This document shows positions 35,116 to 47,015 of a stretch of 64,000 nucleotides of DNA, one piece after another. The notes below the pieces were generated by a model. That model ran no database searches, was not told the DNA's origin, and saw only the letters and a program-made list of their open reading frames with translations. The translations under genes and the position numbers were made by a program. Position 1 is the stretch's first letter. The number at the start of each line of letters is the position of its first letter. Origin of the DNA: Paraphoma chrysanthemicola (taxonomy: Eukaryota > Ascomycota > Dothideomycetes > Pleosporales > Phaeosphaeriaceae); the NCBI GenBank assembly GCA_020744225.1, contig JAGMWG010000005.1, forward strand, positions 930,001 through 994,000, given 5' to 3'.

Positions 35116-35915
35116 ATGTCTGAGCAGCGTGCTGATCCTCTTCGCCTGGGAAGCAAAGCCCCCAACTTCAAGGCCGAGACCACCGCGGGTCCCATCGATT
35201 TCCACGAGTTCATTGGCGACAAGTGGGTTATCCTCTTCTCCCACCCCGAGGACTACACTCCTGTCTGCACCACTGAGCTCGGCGCCTTCGCCAAGCTTGA
35301 GCCAGAGTTCACCAAGCGCAACACAAAGCTCATCGGCCTCTCCGCAAACACCATTGAGAGCCATGGCGGCTGGATCAAGGACATTGATGAGATCGCAGGC
35401 ACCAGCCTGAAGTTCCCCATCATTGGCGACAAGGAGCGCAAGGTCGCATATGCGTACGACATGTAAGTTGCTGGAGTCGCGCAAACCCCGAGACAGGTCT
35501 GACCCGATGCGCAGGCTTGACTACCAGGACACCACCAACGTGGACTCCAAGGGCCAAGCGTTCACCATCCGCTCGGTAAGTGCATCCGAATTCTGAATCA
35601 TCCAAGACAGAAATTGACGTGGTTTGTTTTCAGGTGTTCATCATCGACCCCAAGAAGACCATTCGATTGATCCTCTCCTACCCCGCCTCAACTGGCCGCA
35701 ACACTGCTGAGGTCCTGCGCGTGCTCGACTCGCTCCAGACCGGCGACAAGAACAGGGTCACAACCCCAATCAACTGGGTGCCTGGTGACGATGTCATTGT
35801 GCATCCCACCGTGTCCAACGACGAGGCCAAGACTCTCTTCCCTGACTTCCGCATCGTCAAGCCGTACTTGAGGTTTACACCGCTGCCCAAGGACAAGACA
35901 TCCGCTGCCGTATAA
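35116..35915 (+). CDS. 1-Cys peroxiredoxin (Prx6 type)
   Basis: Exons 35116-35462, 35515-35575 and 35634-35915, introns 52 and 58 bp; 229 residues. It reduces hydrogen peroxide and organic peroxides. The peroxidatic cysteine is Cys51 in SHPEDYTPVCTTELG; no second cysteine occurs in the protein, so it is a true 1-Cys enzyme needing an outside reductant such as glutathione or thioredoxin. The C-terminal dimerization region has INWVPGDDVIVHP and FRIVKPYLRFTP, typical of the Prx6 group. The first splice joint divides the Met codon of AYDML. No targeting presequence is visible, so it is probably cytosolic, unlike the mitochondrial yeast Prx1. Confidence 0.95.
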
Positions 35916-37577
35916 GCAATTGAATAGTATGGGCGCGGGTGCGCAGATTGCGCTCTCTAATGCAAGTAGTTGGCGAGCATGGCTTCCTTCAATCGGACGT
36001 TGGCTGGGCCGCTGCATGTGAAGACTGCAATCTTAAGCTACCATTTGTGAGGGGGTGGCTTGAATAGATGAAGGGATAATGCTTCTAGAATGACACGGGA
36101 AGCTTCGGGCCCCACCTTGCTGGACGTTGGGTATCTGGTCAGTAAGGCTGAAACGAATGAAGAACCTGACAAACATTGCTCGTGCGTCCAATGCATTAAT
36201 ACGGCGGCTTGATGTACATGTCAACCACCTATGTGTGTCGCGCTGTGTCATTCTTCTTCAAGTATCAGATTGTGGCCAAGGGCTGCAGATTCACATTGCT
36301 CATGAACGAGGCCACGAAGGAATCAGAAGGATGGACGCGGTAATGAAGAATAGCGTCGAGTTGGGGGCCTGGACGCCTCTCGGTACCTCTCGACCAGACA
36401 CGGCCGTTTCCAATACTGTGACTTCTAGTTGGCAGACATGCTGAAAATAGCCGATCCAATTGCGTAAATAGCCTCTTTGCGAGTCGTTAGGCTTCAGAGC
36501 ACTTGCACGTCTTGAACCCGCGTCGTCATCTCATTTGTTCTTGGGCGGCGAGCCAATTAGCCCCGTGCGTCGGACATTGCTCCCAGCCCAGGAAAACGGC
36601 GCCCTGGTACTGTTAAAGACGGCTGGCGAGCGTCAGAGCTGTGCGACCACCCTCTTGCGCCTGAAGTCTGCACGTCGTGGCTTTGGCGTGTTGTTTGTCC
36701 TGTTTGAGCCGGCACTGGACGACCTAGGCATTTTATTGAGCCGCAGCTGAAGTGATCTCGGAGGTGTCATTCCGTGCGCTCCGCTCGCGTACCGGCCGCC
36801 TCATAGGCCGCATGCACGCAAAGTCAGCCCGTCCTGCTATTGCTGTCGATGCTATAGCGCAATACCTCGATACTACTTCAAACTTCATCACCCAAGACCT
36901 CGCGCTCGTTGTTGTCCTCGGCCAGACGTGCCTTGCATTTCGCCGAGCCGCCTAGCCGCTTTCAGACTGGATCAAAGCCTTTGCGCTCCTCATACCTCGC
37001 TTTCTACCTGCACGGCGCAGACTGAACGCCATTGAACACTGCTCCTCCTTCCTTGACGCCTTCGACCGCGTGGCCGGCTACTGCTTCCCTGCTCGCTGGT
37101 ACGTCGCGACTGCAGGCCCTTCTGAAGTAAGGCTCGTGGTTTTCTTACAAAGACCCCTCATCCACTTCCCCTGGTCTGATCAGGCGTTTTGTGCCAGCTC
37201 ATCCACTTGAGTGAACTTTGCCGCTATTGGTACTTTCAGCTGCATCTTCTCCGACCCAGATTCGGCGTTGTCGCAGCTATGGCTGTCTTCATACATCTTT
37301 TGTCCGACCACGCGGCGTTGATGTGCTGCACGCCCGTCCTCGTACAACATGATGGAAGGTAGTACGGCAGCCGAGCTGCAAGCATGGCTCTTCCACCTGA
37401 TGCATACCGCTTCATTGGTGGCCCGAGACCTTGCAGAAAAGCCTGAAATGAGGAATACTTACAGCTGGCATTCCCAAACGCCGTTGAAAATCAGGGGGTA
37501 GTGCCCTTTCAGTGCGCGTTTGCATTCTTGTATTTCCTTTTCCAACGACGTGCAAATTCGAATCTCCATCGCTGACC
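35916..37577. other. Long intergenic region, probable long leader of the Kelch/BTB gene
   Basis: About 1.66 kb between two plus-strand genes. From about 36960 to 37570 the plus strand is rich in C and T and contains many short open frames starting with ATG, as in long fungal 5' leaders of regulatory genes. No protein or RNA gene recognised. Confidence 0.45.
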
Positions 37578-40500
37578 ATGTCGCTTCCTATAGGGCTATC
37601 CTACCCAGCGTGGAGCGCTAGTACTACACCTTTGGACGAAGTTCCGAGGCGGCCGAGATCGCTCAAGCTCCGGCGAGTTTTCTTATCAAACAGAAAAAAG
37701 CGATCGGTCGAGTCTGCGGGTGCCCTCGTCTGTTCCAAAGGGATACATTCGGCGAAGCTTCCTGGCCAATCTGATCGGCTGTCCATCCGGAGTACCGATC
37801 CGCCGAATCAAACGAAGGCGAAGCACATTCCCATTGTTATCCCGCCATTTGAGCCAGGTGTAGTGCCCGGAAGCCCTTGTACATCCATCGGGTACAGTTC
37901 CACACGATCCTCGACTTTTGTTTCAAGCAATCACCCCAGCTTATTCGGCTTCCCGTTGCCAGACAGGAAGTCTATTGGCGACTCCGCAAGTGTCAGATCC
38001 CGGCATGTTGAGATTGTGATACCTGATTGGGCTTTACCTGTTCAGAGATTTTCCACATCGCCTATCAAGCTTTCTTTCGATCTGGACAGGCTGGGCGATT
38101 CTGCTTCAGCAAACGTTTCTCGAAGCCTAGCCAGCATGGCTGCGCCGAGCACGAGCCGCAACAACACTCTTGATTCACAAATTTCACCTCCAACAGCCGC
38201 TCAACTTTACTCTGGAGACTACAGTTCGAGCCGAAATGGCAGTCAGTCAAGTCTCAGTCGACAAGATGGTCAAGAAGATCGTCCGCAAACATCCTCGGCT
38301 CGGACGCCAGGTGGAGGCAGTACGCAATCGCCGGCGATAGCAGGCTTGGGCACTCCTACTTCATCAACTGCAGGCCTCTCAGGATTAGTGTGTAACGTCC
38401 ATCGAACTACAGGACGCGAACCACATCCTTTGGTCGGTGCAACGACAACCATCCTTGGTGACAAGTTGTATGTCTTTGGAGGCAGGAGACTTTCGCGAAC
38501 AAGGCCGCAACTCACTTCTGACCTTTACGAGTTGGACTTGGTGAAACGACATTGGACCAAGGTCATTGCACGAGGAGATATTCCAAGTGCCCGGTATTTC
38601 CACAGCGTGTGTCCGCTCGGCGACACGAAGCTTGTGTGCTACGGAGGCATGTCTCCTGCCACATCGCCTTCAAACCAGGCAACGGCTGTGCTGCAGGGCA
38701 CTCCCGCGGACGCACAGCCGGAGGTGGTCGTAATGTCCGACGTTCACATTTATGACGCTCCAACACAAACCTGGATGCGAGTGCCTTCAAACGACTCGCC
38801 TCAAGGACGATATGCCCACTGCGCAACTATACTTCCATCTTCTGCAGTTTTCAGCTCGACCAGTGCGGCGGCGACCGCCATTCGCCATAACCCTGCTTCG
38901 TCGAATCCCAATCAAGGCTCTCTTGGCACGCAGATCGAAGGCGACGGTGGAGCCGAAATGGTGGTCGTTGGAGGTCAAGACAGCGCCAACCACTACATCG
39001 AGCAGATTAGCGTTTTCAATTTGCGCAGTTTGAAGTGGACAGAAACTAGCATACTTGGAAGAAGCTGTGGAGCCTACAGGAGTGTAGTCGCGCCTTTGAC
39101 AAGCATTCACCCGAATGACATCGGCGCTGGATCGAGGCAAGGAAGCGAACCGCAGACGCCAGACGAACAGATATCGACCACAAATGGTCAATCCTCGATG
39201 CTAATTTACTCAAACTACAACTTCCTGGATGTTCAACTAGAGCTCCAGGTGAGACATCCTGACGGAACGCTTTCAGAAAAGCCAATGCAGGGTAACTTTT
39301 CGCCTCCAGGCCTCCGCTTCCCCAACGGTGGAGTGATCAACAACCACTTTGTTGTTAGCGGTACCTTTTTGACATCTTCAAAACAAGAATATGCGCTTTG
39401 GGCCCTAGATTTACGAACACTGAGCTGGGGAAGGATAGAAGCAGGCGGCAATATCTTCAGTCAAGGGAGCTGGAACCGAGGCGTGTTATGGAATCGTAGA
39501 AACAGCTTTGTCATCCTGGGCAATCGCAAGCGGAGCCTGGTGGAAGACTACAACCACCGGCGGATCAACTTTTCGAACATGTGCGTGGTAGAACTGGAAG
39601 CATTCGGACTTTATGACAACCCGCGCAAAGTTACTCCTTACTCTGCTTTCGAGTCAGTGAGCTCGCCGCCTCAGAATGATCGGTTGGACTTGTTGGCAGG
39701 AGGTCGGGAATTACTTCCTGCCGCTACTGAGCTGGGCAAGATGGTTCTTGGTATGCGAGAGTTCGCAGACATGGATTTCCTCGCTATACATGGTGAACGC
39801 ATACCGGTAAACTCACATCTCATCGCACGTCGCTGGGGCCCCTACTTCAATCAATTACTTCGTGATAGCACACGGAGCGAAGGCAAAGATCTCACAGATA
39901 CCGACACTGCGACCTTACGACCGACCGCGCAAATGCATCCCTCTCGCAACTCGAGCATCACCATCACACCATCAATAAGAACCAATTACTCTACCGCCAC
40001 TACCCTCACTGCGAACACCATAACGCCATCGGAATCGACGGTCACGTCCTCCACTTCTTACTCATCACTAAGCCCACCGGAACCATCGTCGCAACCGCCG
40101 TCGCAAAGACCACGCACATTGTATCTACCACACTCACACTTAACCATTCAGGCACTCATTCATTACCTCTATACTTCATCACTGCCACCACACAACTCGC
40201 CGCTCTCTACGCCTCAAGTCCTCTGTTCTCTTCTCCAACTCGCAAGACCTTACCACATTGACGGCCTCCTCGAAGCAATTATTGAGCGACTGCATACTCT
40301 CTTAGACAACAGGAATACTGCTGCCATTTTCAATGCTGCAGCTATGGCGGCCGGAGGAGGCTCAGGAGTCGCATTCCACGGCGTCAACGGTATGTCGGCA
40401 ACAAATGGGTCCTCGAACGGCTTGAGCGAAGATCTCTCGACATCTCTGGGCAGCGATGGTACGACCGTGGCCGATGTGGAGCGCAGTCTCGATGCCGGCC

Positions 40501-40793
40501 TTCGTTCGCTGCGTGTTGATACCAATGTAGATCGCAGCCAGGATGACGAAGTCAGTTCTGCTGTTTCGGACGCAACTTCCGCATCGGCATCAGACAGTGG
40601 TTACGGCGATGGAAGTGGCATCGAAGAAAGAGAGGTGTGGAATGGAGAGATCAGCGCAGTTGTGGGACTACAGAAACGAGGGCTGAGGGGACTGATGGAG
40701 GGCAGAAGGATCCGAGAGATGGGGAGAGGAAGGGAAAGGAGCCGGGACGAAGGCAACGGGGACGGAGTCGGACTAGGTCTTCAAGGGGCGTAA
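37578..40793 (+). CDS. Kelch-repeat and BTB-domain protein, Ral2-like
   Basis: A single exon; ATG 37578 (MSLPIGLS) is the first in frame, giving 1071 residues. The N-terminal 260 residues are Ser-rich and disordered. Kelch repeats run from about 268 to 690: VGATTTILGDKLYVFGGRRL, DLYELDLVKRHWTKV, ARYFHSVCPLGDTKLVCYGG, YDAPTQTWMRV, and AEMVVVGGQDSANHYIEQIS. A BTB/POZ fold is split: its first half (DFLAIHGERIPVNSHLIARR) is near 731 and its second half (LTIQALIHYLYTSSLPP) near 860, with about 90 Ser/Thr-rich residues between. Fission yeast Ral2, which has Kelch plus BTB and is needed for Ras1 activation, is the closest architecture I know. A Ras-pathway role here is inference. The split BTB is a notable oddity. 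Confidence 0.82.
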   Translation: MSLPIGLSYPAWSASTTPLDEVPRRPRSLKLRRVFLSNRKKRSVESAGALVCSKGIHSAKLPGQSDRLSIRSTDPPNQTKAKHIPIVIPPFEPGVVPGSPCTSIGYSSTRSSTFVSSNHPSLFGFPLPDRKSIGDSASVRSRHVEIVIPDWALPVQRFSTSPIKLSFDLDRLGDSASANVSRSLASMAAPSTSRNNTLDSQISPPTAAQLYSGDYSSSRNGSQSSLSRQDGQEDRPQTSSARTPGGGSTQSPAIAGLGTPTSSTAGLSGLVCNVHRTTGREPHPLVGATTTILGDKLYVFGGRRLSRTRPQLTSDLYELDLVKRHWTKVIARGDIPSARYFHSVCPLGDTKLVCYGGMSPATSPSNQATAVLQGTPADAQPEVVVMSDVHIYDAPTQTWMRVPSNDSPQGRYAHCATILPSSAVFSSTSAAATAIRHNPASSNPNQGSLGTQIEGDGGAEMVVVGGQDSANHYIEQISVFNLRSLKWTETSILGRSCGAYRSVVAPLTSIHPNDIGAGSRQGSEPQTPDEQISTTNGQSSMLIYSNYNFLDVQLELQVRHPDGTLSEKPMQGNFSPPGLRFPNGGVINNHFVVSGTFLTSSKQEYALWALDLRTLSWGRIEAGGNIFSQGSWNRGVLWNRRNSFVILGNRKRSLVEDYNHRRINFSNMCVVELEAFGLYDNPRKVTPYSAFESVSSPPQNDRLDLLAGGRELLPAATELGKMVLGMREFADMDFLAIHGERIPVNSHLIARRWGPYFNQLLRDSTRSEGKDLTDTDTATLRPTAQMHPSRNSSITITPSIRTNYSTATTLTANTITPSESTVTSSTSYSSLSPPEPSSQPPSQRPRTLYLPHSHLTIQALIHYLYTSSLPPHNSPLSTPQVLCSLLQLARPYHIDGLLEAIIERLHTLLDNRNTAAIFNAAAMAAGGGSGVAFHGVNGMSATNGSSNGLSEDLSTSLGSDGTTVADVERSLDAGLRSLRVDTNVDRSQDDEVSSAVSDATSASASDSGYGDGSGIEEREVWNGEISAVVGLQKRGLRGLMEGRRIREMGRGRERSRDEGNGDGVGLGLQGA

Positions 40794-41318
40794 AAGAAGT
40801 AGAGCGATAACAGTAGATTGATATTTTCATAGCGAGAAGGAGTCGGGCGCGTGATGATGGGTGCTTTCTTTGGGCCGACTTGATGTGTTGATGAGCTGGA
40901 TAGATTGGTATGGTTTAAAGACGTGGAAAGAGATAACAATTGAGTAACATCTTGACTTCGCATCTGCTGAAACCGCCCTCCTTATACGCAAAGTGTCTCC
41001 GGTATAATACTCCCGCCGAACCACTCTACACGTAACTTCCTATGCTCTCCTCGCGACTCGGCTCGAGGCATTCCCACCAACACCTCCCGTATTCCACCTC
41101 TAGACCTCTAACAAACTTTCGGCCTGTGTATCGCGGCCGGATTCTGTTCGGCCTCTTCGCTCAACTTAGCACTGCGAACTCATCCAGCGGTGCTCATTGG
41201 CCACCCGGGGATCGCCATGCAACCTAGCCATTCCCAGCTCGGTGGAAGTCGAAGGGATCGATTCGTATCGATAACGATCGACTGCGTGCTTTATATCGTA
41301 CCACTCATGCCAAATTCT
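40794..41318. other. Intergenic, convergent 3' flanks
   Basis: About 525 bp between convergent genes. Nothing recognised apart from expected 3' UTR sequence. Confidence 0.45.
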
Positions 41319-41714
41319 TCACCTCCACTCCCCGTCTACCCTCGCAACCCTGTCGGGCCTCCTCGGCTCATATGGCGGCGGCGCACCCTGCGGAACCGCA
41401 TACCTCGCTTCGTTCACTATAGATGAGGGCCATCCTTCATGGTTCATCTTCATGCGCTGGTGCTGCTGTTCGATGGTGCGCAGCTTGGCTGCCTTGTGTC
41501 TGTGGGACCGGATGTAGAGCGTAGATAGGATGGCGCTGACCATGATGCCGACGCAGATGATGATGATCATGATGGCGAGGCGGTGCGTGCCGCATGATGT
41601 CTCGTAATAACTACAGTCTGAAGAAGAGCGTTTTTGGAAGGATGTGAGAATGGCGGAGAGATTGGGGTGAGGGTTGGAAGATGGGGTGGTGGTGAGATGA
41701 GGTAGAGCTGGCAT
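41319..41714 (-). CDS. Small single-pass membrane protein with PPPY motif
   Basis: 131 residues on minus; ATG at 41714 (MPALPHL) is the only in-frame ATG upstream of the membrane segment. Residues 47-67 are a strong membrane helix (LAIMIIIICVGIMVSAILST), preceded by a short Ser/Thr-rich segment with two cysteines (DCSYYETSC) and followed by a basic stretch (RSHRHKAAKLR), which predicts an outside N-terminus and a cytoplasmic tail. The tail has APPPYEP, a PPxY motif of the type bound by WW domains of Rsp5/Nedd4 ubiquitin ligases. No family recognised. A candidate TATA box lies 70-80 bp upstream. Confidence 0.7.
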   Translation of the reverse strand: MPALPHLTTTPSSNPHPNLSAILTSFQKRSSSDCSYYETSCGTHRLAIMIIIICVGIMVSAILSTLYIRSHRHKAAKLRTIEQQHQRMKMNHEGWPSSIVNEARYAVPQGAPPPYEPRRPDRVARVDGEWR

Positions 41715-44639
41715 TTTGCTTGTTGGTGCGACTGTCTGAGTACGATTCCGATGTTTTTGTTTCTGGGGATAATCCTTGTGGTGTATTTTATATATAAGGC
41801 CAGGCCACACAAGAGATATAGGCAAATGCGATAATCGACTCAAAGTAAGCAGATGGAAGACCTTAAACACAATCCCAAGCGGCCATGCTCACGATAAATA
41901 TCCTCCTTACCAACATACTGCGCCTTCCCTCGAGACATAACACCTTACCTCGCCCGCCTGTGCCTCAGTCTCCTGACGCGCGCAGTGCCCGTCCCAACTA
42001 AGCATCGCCCAGATGAAAGCGCTGACTACACAGCCCCAGTAGCCTTGCAAGCAGCCTCACGACCCTGCGTCGTGCCGCCGCAGGCTTACTTGAACGAATC
42101 GATCCGGCGCAGAAAAGCGCCTAACATGTCCCTGGATATCTGTGATTGGGTCAGGGGCCGCGAAGGACGAGCCCGGCGTCAGTTGGTATTGTGGGCTCGC
42201 GCATCAGGGCGGTGATCAGGCCGGAAAGACGTCAGGTCCTCAGGCTGCAAGCCTTTTCACCGGACGCACATCACAAGATCGGACATCGCGATGTTGGTGA
42301 GGCGTGATGATCGAGTGAGGACGTTGATGCGCTGGTTGCGAGCTTTTGCGCAGCACGATACTTGTTGGTGGGTTGCGCCTTTTGTGTTGGTGGTGGACCC
42401 CGCCGTACGGATCAGCGCTTCGCGAGACAGTGGTTTAACCGCGCCGTAGGATCCGCTCAGCCTTGCATTTGATTGCGAACAACAAACACTGTACTGCAGT
42501 AGACATGTCCCAAAATATGCCTTTGATGCTTTGTGCCGCGTTCTGCTAACATGGAAGGAGCAATGTTGTTGGAGAACGTCTGAGGAACACGGCGATTCAT
42601 GCTACGCTCGTATTACGGGACGGCTTAGGGAGGGCCTTGAAATTTAAAGGCACGAAGAGATGGTTGCCTGAGTCGTCTGGAGTAGGCTGACCAGCTGGGA
42701 TTATGGATCTCGGATGACGTGCACAAGTAAATCTGTCAATAGGACAGCCTAGCAAATATTGAGGCGATGGGGAGGTCCAGATTGACTCTGTGCAGGGACC
42801 ATTGCACAGAGCATTCGCATGACGAAACAACTGGTACATGGAGCTGTTTTGCAGTCGTCTCCGCCAATAAGGTAATAGGAATACTTGTCGCGAGGCGCGA
42901 ACAGGATGTTCCTTGTGCTCTCGGACACTCCGCTCGAAGGATCGGACGTTCTTCGATACTCCATCCTATCACATCATTCTCGGAGTTCAGTATGTCTCGA
43001 ATATATGAAAAAACATCACCACTCGGTGAAAACTGATACTGAAAAGTCACCGACGACACTCATCACAGGTGGCGAGGGTCATGGAAGCTTCTCATGCGTC
43101 GCTTGCCTTGCCCTGCGAAGCCAGTCGTCCTGCTTGCGGAACGCATAGCGCATTCGCTGTTCTGGTCACTCGTGGCCTTGGATTTAGCACCAAGTTTGTA
43201 GCACTGACCCTCCACAATGCTGCACCTGTGTATCTCCGGTGCGGGACAACAGAATCATCTCATCCGCAACTTCATCTACAGGCAGCGCAGATGAATGCAA
43301 ATGTAGCTAGAGTGGCGAAGTCGGGCCTAATACAATAGTCTGGAGGCCTTTAGGGTGCCATAAAGGTTTTACTGCAGACGTAGTCGCTTGCGAAGGCATT
43401 CGGGAATATCCTGCCGGAGATGTCAAGGTGGTGTACGTCCGTGGATCATCTGTGCCAAGCACTGGCATGCTCAAATGTAGTAGGATATGGAAGTCCTCGC
43501 AGTGTCAGCGATAGTAATGAGGCAAGCAACACGTTTTTGGCCCTTCTGCCGGTTGACAATAGGATTGACATGATACTTGGTGAAGTATCGCTTTGTGAGT
43601 TCCGAGATTCAACTGAAACTGAAGTTATGTGAGTTCGCATATGGGCGTGCATCATGGATGTATCGGCGCTGTGGGTCTGATCATCCGCTATGTTTAGTAC
43701 AATTTCGGCAGCCGGAGTGTCGCAGACTAGATCAAAGTAGATCCAGTGTTAAAGTTTGATGATGGGAAGGAAGGCGTGGCGAACTTGAAGAAGCTAAACT
43801 GGTCAGGCGCTAGTCTTCTCTCAGCGAGGGCTTGGCAGATCAATCTCACCGTGACCCAACCACTTGTTAACCATTTGAACCCTATCGGGATCTGGCCATG
43901 CACTTACGTACGACACAAGCCACTTCTTCACCGGCGCACTATGGAAATATTGTGAAGATCACTAGACGATGAAGGCCGACATTGGCTTGAAACATGACGC
44001 AACGGCTGTCCACAACCGTGGCTTGCACGACTCGAGCGAGAACAGTGAGACGTGAGGGAGATTCTTCTGCAAGGGGTGGCCTTCCTCCTGGGAATATCGA
44101 TGATGCGCTCGGTGCAGCTCGACCACGATGAAAGCCTGGGGTTCGCCAGATCGTCCGGACCGATCTGCCAAAACACCAGCTCACTACGATCAAGCTGTTA
44201 TGAGTGGTCGCTGGATTGCTTCACCCAGTCGAGCAAGAATCCCGACAGTTCAGACAATGCAAAGTATGGCCGAGAAGCTGCGGATGATCTTCGGACTGCA
44301 GCTGCAAGACGCACGCTACTGATGCACCACGTTTATCTTCTTCATACGTGGTCCGTGTCCTCCTTGGATCCAGGGTTACACAACTTTGGCCCATCCTGTG
44401 CTACTCCAGTTTCGTCGCGCCAGGCAAAGTCTATTGGGTAGCACCTAGAGAAAGGGCTCAACGGCAATGAAGCCGACGCACGATGTCGAACACATGCGAT
44501 CCTTCAATCCCGGAAAATTGCTCCTTCTTACATGCCATCGACCCATTGATCTGATACCGGGCTCTTGCGATTCTCTTCACGTCTGCGCCTGCATGTCTTG
44601 CCTTCTCGTTCAGGCAATCGTCACTCAGTCGAAATCAGC
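41715..44639. other. Largest gene-poor stretch between confident genes on the central segment
   Basis: About 2.9 kb separating the minus-strand membrane protein from the plus-strand receptor. Open frames up to about 130 codons exist on both strands (for example 44052-44441 plus, 42736-43059 minus) but none has a domain or joins to another by plausible splicing. It is not strongly AT-rich. It could hold long promoters or an unrecognised lineage-specific gene. Confidence 0.4.
41786..41794 (-). promoter_or_regulatory. Candidate TATA box of the small membrane protein gene
   Basis: On minus the sequence reads TATATAAAA, 72-80 bp before the ATG at 41714. Position and match are good; function is inferred. 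Confidence 0.4.
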
Positions 44640-46201
44640 ATGCGACTGCCCCCAGCCGACGTTATTCTGAGCTGGCCTTCCCCAAATTACGAGGACCCGA
44701 TCACTCGAGGCAACGCACTGGTCATTGTGAACTCTATCTTTATCGCGCTCGTCGTCATTACTGTGGGACTCCGACTCTACACACGACTGGTTATCAAGCG
44801 ATGGTTCGGGATCGATGATGTGTTCATACTTTTGGCTCTTGTTGGTCTGCAGTCCCTCATGTTCGTCATGATGCTGATATGTCTCAGCTCTTTACTATCG
44901 GCCTGACAGCTGTTGTTCTCCTTGCGAACCAAAGATATGGCTGGGACAGGCATGTCTGGGACATCCGGTTTGACCAGTTTGTACCCACTTACAAGATTGC
45001 CATGACATCAAAGGTGGTTTTCACAGCCGCTGCGACTTTTACGCGACTGTCTCTCCATTGCTTCTATTACCGACTAATTTCAGACACGGGCAAGGATTGG
45101 TTCAAATGGCTCATACACGCAAATGTGGTGTATACGCTTGGAATATTTGTGTCATTCACGTTCGTGGCTATCTTTCTATGCACTCCAGTGCGAGCCTATT
45201 GGACTATAGGAGCACCAGACGGTGCCTGCATGGACGAAGGAGTCGCAACCCTTATCTGTGGCATAATAAATTGTGTAGCTGATCTCGCGACAACTGTTAC
45301 TCCGATGCCGTTGGTCATGGGTGTAAGGGACCAGTACAGGCTTTCAATTACATGGCTGACTGATCTTAGCTCAGAATGCCTCTTCGACAACGCCTAGCTG
45401 TCGCAGTACTTTTTGGTCTTGGAATTGTCGTGACAGTTGCTGGGATAGTCCGGACCTGGTTCATTTATCGAAGCCTTTTCGGAGAGTATGACCAGACATG
45501 GTATGCATATCCGTTGTGGATAGCGGCCGCCATCGAGATTGACTTGGGAGTGGTAAGCATTTGCTCGTGCGCATCACGACTTCTTTCTCACATCCAATTT
45601 GTAGATTTGCGCATCAGCCCCCGTGCTGCGACCCTTACTCGCGAAAATACCTTTCAGTCTTTCGGACACATTCTCGCGAGGAATATCGTTCAAAAAATCA
45701 AGCGGGTCCGGCTCCTGCTTCAAAGCTGCCGCACAACCACAATCACAACCACATCCGCGAAGTTTGTCCAAGTCGGCTTCCACTTCGACGCCTATATCGT
45801 CAAAACGAAGGTCAGAGGCCATACAAGCAGTACCAGAGTTAGAAGCGGATCAAGGCAAGAGCTATGAGCTGAAGCAATGGGACGATGTGGAGCGGGGAAA
45901 CACAGCCAACATCATGAGTCGGGGAAGTGAAGAGGCCATATTGGAGAGCCAGGAAGAAGCAAGTTCAAGAAGCGGGATGCGCAGTCTATGGGGAAAATTG
46001 ACTTCAGGAAAAGAGAAAAAAGAGGACACCCAAGATATGACAATCACACGCACGTCGGAAGTCGAGCTTCAAATCTCGCCAGCCAGCGGGTACAACTCAA
46101 AACGATCGTCAAGACATCCGCCGCCGAGAGTGGCGCCCAAGGTGGCGCCCAAGGATCCACCAGCAACACGATCGCCACTACCCACGCCTAGGCCCTCGTA
46201 A
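44640..46201 (+). CDS. PTH11-like seven-helix receptor (fungal rhodopsin domain)
   Basis: Exons 44640-44840, 44888-45322, 45370-45552 and 45605-46201; introns 47, 47 and 52 bp, all phase 0; 471 residues. Seven membrane helices span about 25-280. Family marks are RLYTRLVIKRWFGIDDVFIL at the end of helix 1, YGWDRHVWDI after helix 2, TSKVVFTAAATFTRLSLHCF in helix 3, CTPVRAYW near the next loop, PMPLVMGLRMPLRQRLAVAV joining helices 5 and 6 across the second intron, and ICASAPVLRPLL after helix 7 across the third. No CFEM domain precedes it. The cytoplasmic tail of about 190 residues is Ser/Lys-rich. These proteins sense surface or chemical cues in filamentous fungi; the ligand is unknown. A 12-bp duplication near 46131-46154 encodes VAPK twice. 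Confidence 0.88.
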
Positions 46202-47015
46202 CGATGCGTCTGATGTACTAGGTGCGGCTCGTATAGTCGCTTAGTATCTAGGATATATGCCAACAGGGCTGGTACCACAGGCAGTCACGGCTACGACACC
46301 CATCATGTTGCGCGGCCCCTTCTCGCTGTAAATAATAGACCTAATAATAGAACACTGTGCATACTGAGTCGATCTGTACTTTCTACTATGCTTACCCATC
46401 TACCGAACTCACAGAACCACTGTCTCAGCATGCGCTATCCTACCGCATCATATAGCTAGAGTTATACCACTATCCTGCACCATCATGTGAAAGGAGACTT
46501 GGGAGTAGTTCAAATTCTGCGATTGGTATGCTCAGACTAGGGACTAAGAACGATGCGGATGGATGGCAGTCCGCTTTAGAGCCATTGCCTTGCTAGTTTC
46601 AGGCGTTATGAGTTCACGAGCACATGGACAATCTGTCAATGACAACTCGGAAAATACATCCACATATTGTTCTGAATATACACACTGCAAATACTCCGAT
46701 AAAGTGATGATGTGATGGTGCATTGAGGACATACACGCACTACTTACAGCATCAAGACTTGACGTGCCGTTTCACGCAAAATGATTGAAAGCAGGACTTC
46801 ATAAGAGCAGGTCTGCAAATACGCATAACCCATCGTCTTTGTAAAGCAGAAGTGTGAGTTTGTTGACCATTAACGCAGCACCAGGGGCTTGGGGGTTTGA
46901 ATCAACTGGCCTCGTTCAATTGAGGATTCCCATGTCGACATTGCGGACTAAACGGATACGAGAAACATGGCGGGTAGCGATCCAAAACACTCTCTAACCC
47001 ATGTTCTTCCCCGGA
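46202..47015. other. Intergenic, convergent 3' flanks
   Basis: About 810 bp between the receptor stop and the stop of the minus-strand acyl-CoA synthetase gene. No gene recognised. Confidence 0.45.
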
